The notes under the pieces: model-generated
What the model saw: only the letters and a program-made list of their open reading frames with translations
Told to the model about the DNA's origin: nothing
The model's database searches: none
In this document: one piece after another, positions 15,740 to 22,629 of the stretch
How the letters are laid out: every line of letters begins with the position of its first letter
How positions within the stretch are numbered: the stretch's first letter is position 1
Assembly (NCBI GenBank): GCA_024278455.1
Contig: JAJRTE010000185.1
Coordinates: forward strand, 1 to 41,596
Origin: Myxococcota bacterium
GTDB lineage: Bacteria > Myxococcota_A > UBA796 > JAJRTE01
Length of the DNA stretch: 41,596 nucleotides
Direction: 5' to 3'
Translations under genes and position numbers: made by a program

Positions 15740-17014
15740 CTACCGAGCGTCCTCACCAGTGCTGTTCGTTGTTCCCACCTCCTGCCGTACCGCGGGCGCG
15801 ACAGGAGTCCCAGGGACGGTGCTGGCAGGCGATGGCCGGCCACCAAGGTCCCGCAGCACGATGCGAGACCCGAACCTGTCCACGAACCACAACCATCCGC
15901 CGGAGATATCGAGCCAGGGCCCGCTGACGATTCCGGCGCCGGATCCGCCTTCCTCCGGCCCGCTGCCCGCGGGGATCGCATCGAGTTCTTCCCGGCGGGC
16001 GAGATCGACCACCCGCACGGCGTCCGGGGTGAGCCAGGCGTAGAAACCCTCGCTGGCAGCCTCCAGAAGGCCTGGCGCACCGGCGTTCATCATCCACAGG
16101 ACCCCCCCGTCCGTTCTGTCCAGGGCCAGCAGCATGCCACCTGCCGTGTGCAGCAGCACCCCTCGCTCCGACACGATGGGGGGTCTGACCACCCCGCCAA
16201 CCCGGCGCAGCCAGAGCGTTGTCCCGGTCCGGGTGTCAATGGCCCGGAGTTCCGCCCCCTGGGCATAGCACCCGAGGCTCCCCTGGGCCCTGAACGTGAC
16301 CTGGCCGTCGGTGGGCCGTTCCCAGCGGACCCGGCCATCGTGCAGAGCGACCCCGATCAGGCGGTCGTGACAGGCGACGATCAGCGTGCCATCCCCACGC
16401 ACCAGGCTCAGGGGGGGCGCGGCGAGGATCGAGCGCCACAGCAGCCGCCCGGTCTGCCTGTCGAACGCGCGGAGCCCATCGGCGTCTCCCAGGTACACAC
16501 CCTCTCCCGCCTGCCACGCCGGCATATCTGGCTCGATCGGAATCCGTTCGATCGTGTTCCCATCCGTGGCGCGGACCATGAGCAGTTCCCGGGCGCCACC
16601 TTCGGCGAGCAGTTGCACAACGGCGACGCCGCCGCCCAGGTCGAGCGCTTCGACGTCCTGGCACGCGATGTCTTTTCGCCACAGGCCACGCCCCGACGGG
16701 GCAGCGAACGCTCTCAGGTACTCGCGGCTGGCCGCCACGACGACGCCATCGGCCGCCGCGACCCGTTGGTATGCGTCCCATCCCGGCAGTCTCGTTTGCC
16801 ATGCAACCATCTTCCGCTCCGGGTCGGAAGCGGAGAGGTAGTGTGTCACGCCGAAGAACGTGCTCGCATGAAATGCCAGGCCATCCGACAGGACGACAGG
16901 CGACGTAACGGCGTCTTCGAGGCGACGTTCCCAGGTGTCCGTCCCACATCCCGACACGGCCAGGACGGCATGCAGTGTCAGGAACAATGCCATGTCACGG
17001 GTTTTCGGGTTCAT
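15740..17014 (-). CDS. PQQ-like beta-propeller repeat lipoprotein
   Basis: 424 residues from ATG 17014 with AGGTG about nine bases upstream. A signal peptide ends in the lipobox A-V-S-G-C23, so the protein should be lipid-anchored on the periplasmic side. The body has repeated propeller-blade motifs: A-F-D-R-Q-T-G-R-L-L-W-R, V-A-L-H-D-G-R-V-R-W-E, A-I-D-T-R-T-G-T-T-L-W and A-L-D-R-T-D-G-G-V-L-W. This is the PQQ/BamB-type repeat; no enzymatic PQQ dehydrogenase residues are evident. BamB-like scaffolding is possible but the gene is not in a bam or der context. Confidence 0.8.
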   Translation of the reverse strand: MNPKTRDMALFLTLHAVLAVSGCGTDTWERRLEDAVTSPVVLSDGLAFHASTFFGVTHYLSASDPERKMVAWQTRLPGWDAYQRVAAADGVVVAASREYLRAFAAPSGRGLWRKDIACQDVEALDLGGGVAVVQLLAEGGARELLMVRATDGNTIERIPIEPDMPAWQAGEGVYLGDADGLRAFDRQTGRLLWRSILAAPPLSLVRGDGTLIVACHDRLIGVALHDGRVRWERPTDGQVTFRAQGSLGCYAQGAELRAIDTRTGTTLWLRRVGGVVRPPIVSERGVLLHTAGGMLLALDRTDGGVLWMMNAGAPGLLEAASEGFYAWLTPDAVRVVDLARREELDAIPAGSGPEEGGSGAGIVSGPWLDISGGWLWFVDRFGSRIVLRDLGGRPSPASTVPGTPVAPAVRQEVGTTNSTGEDAR

Positions 17015-17224
17015 CCAAACACCTGTGGGAGACGAGCCAGGCCCCAGTATGGTGTCTCTTCGGTCCAGGTTCAATCCGAAAATCCGGATACCCGGCATGC
17101 CTGCCAGGCAGCCGGGTCTTCCCAGAGGCTTTTGCCGGCCACGTTGTGGCGCAGCATGGCGATCGAATAAATCGGCCGCCGCTCAGTCTCAGTAGGAAAG
17201 GTCCAGGCTCGAGCAGCAAAGACT

Positions 17225-17253
17225 TTGTCATGAAGAGACGATGGTGCTAGGAT
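17225..17253 (+). promoter_or_regulatory. sigma-70-type promoter of the VPGHW-repeat lipoprotein gene
   Basis: TTGTCA (17225-17230), exactly 17 bp, then TAGGAT (17248-17253). The leader to the ATG at 17295 would be ~35 nt. Both boxes match at four or five positions. Confidence 0.5.
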
Positions 17254-17294
17254 GTCGCTGCTCGAACCCTGCGAGGAAACTAGGGAGGGATCGA

Positions 17295-17672
17295 ATGAAG
17301 ATGAGAAGGACGTTTTTCCTGTGTGGCGTTCTGGTTGCTCTGTCCGTATCGGGTTGCGTGGTTACGCCGGCTCCGGAACCGGCTCCGGCGCCGCCGCCCC
17401 CTGCCCCTGCGCCAGCCCCGCCCCCGCCTCGAGGCACCACGACCGAGGTGGTGGTGACGGTTCAGCCGCCGCCGCCGCGACGTGAGCCGATTCCTCGAGC
17501 GAGGAGAGGGTATGTCTGGGTGCCGGGTCACTGGGCGTGGCGTCCCGCGCTCGCGCGCTACGATTGGGTTCCCGGCCACTGGGTACGCGTGCGACCAGGG
17601 CATCGCTACGTCCCGGGTCACTGGCAACGCCGAGGTGCTGGATGGGTGTGGGTCCCCGGCCATTGGCTCTAG
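17295..17672 (+). CDS. Small Pro-rich lipoprotein with YxWVPGHW repeats
   Basis: 125 residues from ATG 17295 with GGGAGGG six bases upstream. Lipobox S-V-S-G-C21. Residues 24-47 are a Pro/Ala spacer, probably spanning the periplasm or peptidoglycan. From ~73 on there are four copies of a W-V-P-G-H-W motif: G-Y-V-W-V-P-G-H-W, R-Y-D-W-V-P-G-H-W, R-Y-V-P-G-H-W and V-W-V-P-G-H-W. This is the YXWGXW-repeat family of envelope proteins, whose function is unknown to me. It has its own promoter. Confidence 0.85.
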   Translation: MKMRRTFFLCGVLVALSVSGCVVTPAPEPAPAPPPPAPAPAPPPPRGTTTEVVVTVQPPPPRREPIPRARRGYVWVPGHWAWRPALARYDWVPGHWVRVRPGHRYVPGHWQRRGAGWVWVPGHWL

Positions 17673-17773
17673 GCGGCGAGAACTGGTTGGACCGATGTCC
17701 CTGCCGAGCGGGGGTCGCCGTGGCGCGACGGCGTGCGGTCCTGGCGTGACGGCTCGAACGCGAGGTGGATGCA

Positions 17774-18322
17774 ATGGTGTCCGAAACGATGTCCCCCGGT
17801 CGCCTGGGGGTGTTGGGGTTCCTCTGGCTTTCCCTGGCAATGGGTCCAGTCCACGCACAAGACGAGACGGCGCCTTCCCACGGAGAACGGGCGGGGGGCA
17901 ATACCGGTATCGGCGTCTCGATGGGAGACCTGGACGGCGTGAGTCTGAAGCTCTGGACCGGCCCGGCATCGGCGCTGCAGGTCCGGCTCGGCTCCCTCCC
18001 GGCGGTCAATTCCGGCGGGCTCATCGTTACCTACGCCCGCCACTTCCAGCCCATCGACGTACCCGATGATACCTTCAGCCTCCCGATCTACGTGGGGGCC
18101 GGTGTCCGTTTCGGCGTGATCTCCGCTGGGACCGCTCACCTGGAAGGAGGCATGCTCGGCCTCGTCGGCATGTCGGTGCTCGTACCCGACCTTCCTGTGG
18201 ACCTCTACTTCGAACTTCGTCCCACGTTCCTGCTTTTCGACGATGCGGTCGGAACGTCAACGTCGAACCTCCAGGCAGGTTTCTTCATGGAAAGCGGAAT
18301 CGGGGCGCACTTCTACTATTGA
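17774..18322 (+). CDS. Exported outer-membrane-like protein of unknown function
   Basis: 182 residues from ATG 17774, six bases after GAGGTGG; ATG 17765 lies on top of that site. The N-terminal hydrophobic stretch ending G-P-V-H-A-Q is a signal peptide. The rest alternates short amphipathic strands (G-I-G-V-S-M-G, L-I-V-T-Y-A-R-H, V-G-A-G-V-R-F-G) and ends in aromatic H-F-Y-Y, as small beta-barrels do. No family is recognised. It lies 101 nt after the VPGHW lipoprotein. Confidence 0.65.
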   Translation: MVSETMSPGRLGVLGFLWLSLAMGPVHAQDETAPSHGERAGGNTGIGVSMGDLDGVSLKLWTGPASALQVRLGSLPAVNSGGLIVTYARHFQPIDVPDDTFSLPIYVGAGVRFGVISAGTAHLEGGMLGLVGMSVLVPDLPVDLYFELRPTFLLFDDAVGTSTSNLQAGFFMESGIGAHFYY

Positions 18323-18407
18323 TACAGGCGCACGGCGGCTCACCGCCATGGTCCGGACCGCCGTGGGAGACACCCCGGCGTGCCGGAGAAACAGTGTGCA
18401 GGTGCCG

Positions 18408-19787
18408 TCATCCGAGGACACCGCTCCGGGTCAAAACGGGTGCCTCGAGAGCATCCAACACACCGATTTCCCAGGCCAGATCGAGCACGGTGTACCTCCT
18501 CCGGATGTCACGCGCAATCCGGTACGCCTCGCGCAGTTCTTCCTCGGGAATGCCGAGTTCGCGCGCAGTGGTCGGCGCCCCCGTGCTGCCCAGGCTCTCC
18601 CTGAGCGTCTCGGGAGACTGGAGGTTGCCCTCGAGCCTCTCCCAGGTCGCCGTCCACCGCTCGCGGGTCGATTCCAGGCGAGCGCGCAACGCCGCCGGCG
18701 TGGGGTGCTTCGCCCGGGATTCCTCGAGGACTGACGGGTAGATTTCCGCAGGCAAGGACGTGAGACGCCGCGAATAGGCACCGAACGGCTCGAGCGCGGC
18801 GAGCCTGCGTTCGATATCGATCGCCCGATGGTCCAGTTCAGCGAGGAACCGGTAGAGGGTCGCCGTGATCAGCGTGGCGACCCCCACCTGGGCGCCATGC
18901 AGTCCGACGGTACGGCCACGATACCAGGCAGTCATGTCCCACAGGTGGCTGATGAGGTGCTCCCCGCCGGAGGCTGGCGCCGACGAGCCGGCGGACGCCA
19001 TGGATATGCCCGACAGCAGCAACGCTTCCATCAGGCAGCCCACCGCTTCCGGGTCACCGCTTCCCACGCCCCTCGCCCTGGACTGCACCTTGCTGAATGC
19101 GCTCTCCACCAAGGCTACCGGGAGGCGATGGAACGGCTCGCCAAGGAGCAGGTGGGACAACAGCCAATCGCCGCTCGAGACCGGTTTGCTCATGAGGTCG
19201 CCGAATCCGGCCCGTGTCATCTCGATGGGAGCCGCGGCGATGATGTCCAGGTCCGCCACGACGAAACGGGGTCCCGCGCACGGGATCGTGCGCTTGACCC
19301 CCTCCGAGAGGATGGCGGCGATGGCCGACGTGTAGCCGTTCATCGATGCGGCGGTGGCCACCACGCCATAGGGGAGTCCCGCGCGAAAGGCGGACAGCTT
19401 CGCCAGGTCGTTGAGCGTGCCGGACCCCAGGGCGACCACGCCGGCTCGAGGCTCCGGTAAGGCGCCGAGTGCCCCTTCCACGACCTTCAATGTGCTGTCG
19501 TCCGCTTCCACCCTGCCATCGTGCGCGTCATCGAGAAGCAGTCGATGGACGTCGAACGCGGCGTTTCGCAGGGCTGATACTACCGTGTCGCCGGCGAGCG
19601 GAAAGGTGTGGTGGTCGGCCAACAAGAGCAGGTGACCGGGCCGCATCGTATGTCCGGCCGCACTTCCGACCGTGTCGGCCACACCACGATCCAGGGTGGC
19701 GATGCGCGTCCGGACCCGGTAGGTCGTGCCATCGTCCAGGGTCAGCTCCGCGCCAACGACGTCTTCCAGGGCGTATCCTCGGTTCAC
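18408..19787 (-). CDS. sn-glycerol-1-phosphate dehydrogenase family enzyme (EgsA/AraM-like)
   Basis: 459 residues from GTG 19787 (GGAGG six bases upstream). Seen: G-S-G-T-L-N-D-L-A-K, A-T-A-A-S-M-N-G-Y-T-S, the metal-binding Asp in A-G-F-G-D-L-M-S-K, S-G-G-E-H-L-I-S-H and L-H-G-A-Q-V-G-V, i.e. one Asp and two His ligands of the iron-containing ADH-like fold. Family knowledge: members reduce dihydroxyacetone phosphate to sn-glycerol-1-phosphate, the archaeal backbone stereoisomer; B. subtilis AraM supplies G1P for heptaprenylglyceryl phosphate. The N-terminus (~50 residues before the Rossmann part) and C-terminus are extended. No GGGP synthase (PcrB) gene is in the window, so the fate of G1P is unknown. 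A related polyol dehydrogenase activity is the alternative. Confidence 0.75.
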   Translation of the reverse strand: MNRGYALEDVVGAELTLDDGTTYRVRTRIATLDRGVADTVGSAAGHTMRPGHLLLLADHHTFPLAGDTVVSALRNAAFDVHRLLLDDAHDGRVEADDSTLKVVEGALGALPEPRAGVVALGSGTLNDLAKLSAFRAGLPYGVVATAASMNGYTSAIAAILSEGVKRTIPCAGPRFVVADLDIIAAAPIEMTRAGFGDLMSKPVSSGDWLLSHLLLGEPFHRLPVALVESAFSKVQSRARGVGSGDPEAVGCLMEALLLSGISMASAGSSAPASGGEHLISHLWDMTAWYRGRTVGLHGAQVGVATLITATLYRFLAELDHRAIDIERRLAALEPFGAYSRRLTSLPAEIYPSVLEESRAKHPTPAALRARLESTRERWTATWERLEGNLQSPETLRESLGSTGAPTTARELGIPEEELREAYRIARDIRRRYTVLDLAWEIGVLDALEAPVLTRSGVLG

Positions 19788-19950
19788 TCGTCCCCTCCAT
19801 CTGGCAGCGTTATGCGTTGCGGCCCACCCTTGTGCCGCTCGGGACCTGGAAGACCACATCGAGCCCCCCGTGCGTTCCCGCGGCCCCATCCTACGGTACC
19901 AGCACACATTGCCGATGTCCACGCCAAGACGGACAGACTACCGAAAATGT

Positions 19951-19979
19951 TTGCCGCGGTGGTAGGGTCGGAGTAATAT
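19951..19979 (+). promoter_or_regulatory. sigma-70-type promoter of the TonB-system operon
   Basis: TTGCCG (19951-19956), exactly 17 bp, then TAATAT (19974-19979). It precedes tonB by ~90 nt. The genes from 20073 to 27538 run the same way with overlaps or short gaps, so this may drive the whole set. Confidence 0.55.
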
Positions 19980-20072
19980 GAAATCGCGGAAAAACCATGT
20001 CGTTTCGGGCACGGCGCTTCTCCCCGTGTCGCCACCTGTCGTGGCCGGTCGAACCTGGCCAGCAGGAACGTC

Positions 20073-20966
20073 ATGACAGAAGCTGCCTGGCAGCAACCAC
20101 GAGACGGTAGGGGTATGACGACCACGACCCAGACACCACATCCCCGGGGTTCCGGTTTCCAACCCCTGGCGTTGCTCTTTGCTCTCGTGGCCGTCCTTCT
20201 GCTCGGGTACCTTCTCGAGTTCGCCCTGCCGCCCCGACCGCATGCTTCCCCCCGGGTCGTGCCGAACACCCGCGTCGCCTACGTCTCCCCGCAGCTCCTG
20301 GGTATCACCCCCCTGCCGGAGCCCTCTGCCAGCGAGGAGGACCCCGGTGCGGGAACGCCTGCGAGCCACGAGCGGTCCGACGGGGGAGGGGAGGCGCCGG
20401 CGGTCGCGAGAGCATTGCCGAGGCCGGAGCAGGTTGCGCCCCCGACTTCACCGGAGACGGGGCGGAGGCATTCCGAATATCGGGACACGCCTGACGCGGC
20501 TGCAGGGGGGGCGAGCACAACCGTGTCGCGAGCGGGCGGCGTGCGCGGGGTGACTCCGCCGAAACCGGCTGCCCCGGCAGGAGCCGTGTCGCCGGACATC
20601 GGCAGCCGGCCGGCCGTGGCGGAACAGCCGCGCCCCACGTCGAAGCCGATCGTCCAGATCACCCCCCGCCCGCCCACGCCACCGCCTGCACTCGGGGAGA
20701 CACGGGAGCCTCGAGTCGTTCGGAGAGTCGAACCTCTCTACCCGCCGATCGCCCGGAGCCAGGGCATAGGTGGGCGCGTCACGATCAGGATAACCGTGGC
20801 AACCGATGGGTCGGTCGAGAACGTGAAGATCGAGCATTCGACCAGCCCGCTTTTCAACCAGGCGGCACTGAAAGCGGCCAGGCAGATGAGGTTCGAGCCC
20901 GGGCTCGTGAACGGCAAGCCCGTTCGCGCTGACTATTTGCAAACGTTCGATTTCAGAACCAGATAG
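20073..20966 (+). CDS. TonB-like energy transducer
   Basis: 297 residues from ATG 20073 (AGGAAC four bases upstream); ATG 20115 is possible. One N-terminal membrane anchor (~residues 31-50) is followed by ~140 residues of Pro/Ala-rich periplasmic spacer. The C-terminal TonB domain (~210-297) has E-P-L-Y-P-P-I-A-R, G-G-R-V-T-I-R-I-T-V, D-G-S-V and A-A-L-K-A-A-R-Q-M-R-F-E-P. The anchor (A-L-L-F-A-L-V-A-V-L-L-L-G-Y) lacks the Ser-x3-His motif used by E. coli TonB for ExbB/ExbD contact. It is followed at 15 nt by exbB, giving a TonB-ExbB-ExbD-ExbD set. Confidence 0.85.
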   Translation: MTEAAWQQPRDGRGMTTTTQTPHPRGSGFQPLALLFALVAVLLLGYLLEFALPPRPHASPRVVPNTRVAYVSPQLLGITPLPEPSASEEDPGAGTPASHERSDGGGEAPAVARALPRPEQVAPPTSPETGRRHSEYRDTPDAAAGGASTTVSRAGGVRGVTPPKPAAPAGAVSPDIGSRPAVAEQPRPTSKPIVQITPRPPTPPPALGETREPRVVRRVEPLYPPIARSQGIGGRVTIRITVATDGSVENVKIEHSTSPLFNQAALKAARQMRFEPGLVNGKPVRADYLQTFDFRTR

Positions 20967-20980
20967 GGAGTTCGAGGCAC

Positions 20981-21679
20981 ATGTCATTCACAGTGTCCAG
21001 CCTGTTGGTCTCGATGGGAATGGTCTCCAAGGCCGTTTTCCTTCTGCTCGCCCTGATGGCCCTGGTGGCCTTGTACATCGCGGCGGAGAGGTGGTTCACG
21101 TTCTATCGCATGGCGAGGCAGTCCCACCAGTTCGCCATCGTTGTCGCGGACCTGCTCAAGGATCAACGCTACCAGGAAACCCTCGACAAGGCAGCGGACC
21201 GGGCATACCAGTACAGCTACCTGTCCAGGTTGATTTCGATGGGACTGCGAGAATTCGAGGGGCTGCGCATGCTTTCGAGACGCATCGACCCCGCGGACCT
21301 GCTCCAGCGTGCACTCGACCGCGCGATGTTCGCCGAGGCGTTGAGCATGCGCCGGGGGCTTTCGTTGCTGGCCACCATCGGCTCGACCGCGCCCTACGTG
21401 GGCCTTTTCGGGACCCTGGTCGGTATTGCGCACTCGTTCAAGGGGTTGGCCACCACCGAGGCTGCGGGCTATGCCCCCATCTTCGCGGGGGTCGCGCAGG
21501 CCCTCCTGTTCACCGCCATGGGGGTACTGGTCGCCGTTCCCACGATCTGGGCTTTCAACACGCTCGTGGACCGGATCGAAAGGCTCGAGATCCAGATGAA
21601 CAACTCGGCCGCGGAGATCATCGACTATTGCCTCCGCCAGATCGGAGTCGCTCGTGGGCAAACGAACACGAACATCTAG
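20981..21679 (+). CDS. exbB: ExbB/TolQ-like motor protein
   Basis: 232 residues. Three membrane segments: ~12-34, then ~130-150 and ~167-190. The second and third carry the conserved G-L-F-G-T-L-V-G-I and A-L-L-F-T-A-M-G-V, keeping both Thr residues that line the proton path in ExbB. MotA/TolQ/ExbB family. It works as a pentamer around ExbD in the inner membrane to power TonB. Its stop overlaps the GTG of the next gene by 26 nt. Confidence 0.9.
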   Translation: MSFTVSSLLVSMGMVSKAVFLLLALMALVALYIAAERWFTFYRMARQSHQFAIVVADLLKDQRYQETLDKAADRAYQYSYLSRLISMGLREFEGLRMLSRRIDPADLLQRALDRAMFAEALSMRRGLSLLATIGSTAPYVGLFGTLVGIAHSFKGLATTEAAGYAPIFAGVAQALLFTAMGVLVAVPTIWAFNTLVDRIERLEIQMNNSAAEIIDYCLRQIGVARGQTNTNI

Positions 21680-22082
21680 ACGGGGTTCCCCGTTCGCGAC
21701 GGCGCTCCGTCCATCGATCCCGTCACCGTTCCTGCTGTTGACCTCGGTGGTCTTGCTGGCCCTGTTCATGCTGGCCATTCCTCTCGCAGAACGGGGTCCT
21801 CGAGACGCACTGCCGCCGGCGGCCCATGCCCGCGCCATCGATGCGGCCTTTTCGACGGTGCTGTCCATCGACAGCGCCGGCAGGCATGGCCTGGATGGGC
21901 GGCGTGTCGAACCAGGCGACCTTCCGCAGGCCCTGTCGCACGTCGCGGACTTATCGCCCCAGCCCGTCCTTCGGATCCGGGCAGCCAGCACGCTGCCCTA
22001 CCGGACGATCCGATCGATCGTCGAACTGGCCCACCGGGCCGGCATCCATGACGTGAGACTCGAGGTGAACCATGCCAGGTAG
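21654..22082 (+). CDS. ExbD-like protein 1, without the transmembrane Asp
   Basis: 142 residues from GTG 21654, overlapping exbB. One membrane helix (~24-43: S-P-F-L-L-L-T-S-V-V-L-L-A-L-F-M-L-A-I-P) aligns with the ExbD helix P-F-I-D-V-M-L-V-L-L-I, but the Asp position is Leu and no acidic residue lies in the helix. The periplasmic domain keeps the ExbD pattern (V-L-S-I-D-S-A-G-R, L-P-Y-R-T-I-R-S-I-V, A-G-I-H-D-V-R-L). Family knowledge: that Asp is essential for proton coupling. Overlaps the next ExbD-like gene by 11 nt. Confidence 0.75.
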   Translation: MGKRTRTSRRGSPFATALRPSIPSPFLLLTSVVLLALFMLAIPLAERGPRDALPPAAHARAIDAAFSTVLSIDSAGRHGLDGRRVEPGDLPQALSHVADLSPQPVLRIRAASTLPYRTIRSIVELAHRAGIHDVRLEVNHAR

Positions 22083-22629
22083 ACCAGTACGTCCTCTCCT
22101 GTCGCCTCGAGCAGGTGTTTCCGAGCGGACGACATTCGTACCGGAGAGGTTCCAGGCGGCACTCGCTCTGCCCGCGTTGTCCGGCGCGCTCCTCATCGCG
22201 GCCGTTCTGTTTTTCGCGCTCATGCCGACTCGAGGCTACGAACTTCCCGTGACATTGGCCCCGGTCGCGCTCGAGGCCGCGGAGGCCGAGCTTCCACCAG
22301 GTCAAGTCGTGCTCCATGTCTCCGGGGAGGAAACCCTGCTCAACGGCGCCCCCATCGAGCTGCGGTCGCTGGAAGCCCCCCTGCGCGCGGCGCTCGCCGG
22401 CCAGCCGGATCCGGTGGTCGTGTTCGACGCCAAGGATGACCTGCCCTACGGCGAGGTCGTGCGCATGCTCGATGCCATCCACACGGCCGGTGGGCGCACG
22501 GTGGCGTTGGCCCCGAGCATTTCGGCGTTCCTCCAGGTCGAGACCACGAACGACTCGAGCAGGGCGACGCCTTCTCCGCCCTTGGCGCGCCCCGTGTCCA
22601 ATGCACAACAACTCGAGGAGGCACCATGA
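22072..22629 (+). CDS. ExbD-like protein 2, without the transmembrane Asp
   Basis: 185 residues. A single hydrophobic helix (~28-50: A-L-A-L-P-A-L-S-G-A-L-L-I-A-A-V-L) has no Asp or Glu. The C-terminal domain is clearly ExbD/TolR-like: V-V-L-H-V-S-G-E-E-T-L-L-N-G, L-R-A-A-L-A-G-Q, V-V-V-F-D-A-K-D-D-L-P-Y-G-E-V-V-R. A ~30-residue Ser/Pro tail follows. It starts inside exbD 1 and ends ATGA-coupled with the lipoprotein gene. Two ExbD-like proteins may form a heterodimer in one motor. Confidence 0.75.
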   Translation: MPGRPVRPLLSPRAGVSERTTFVPERFQAALALPALSGALLIAAVLFFALMPTRGYELPVTLAPVALEAAEAELPPGQVVLHVSGEETLLNGAPIELRSLEAPLRAALAGQPDPVVVFDAKDDLPYGEVVRMLDAIHTAGGRTVALAPSISAFLQVETTNDSSRATPSPPLARPVSNAQQLEEAP

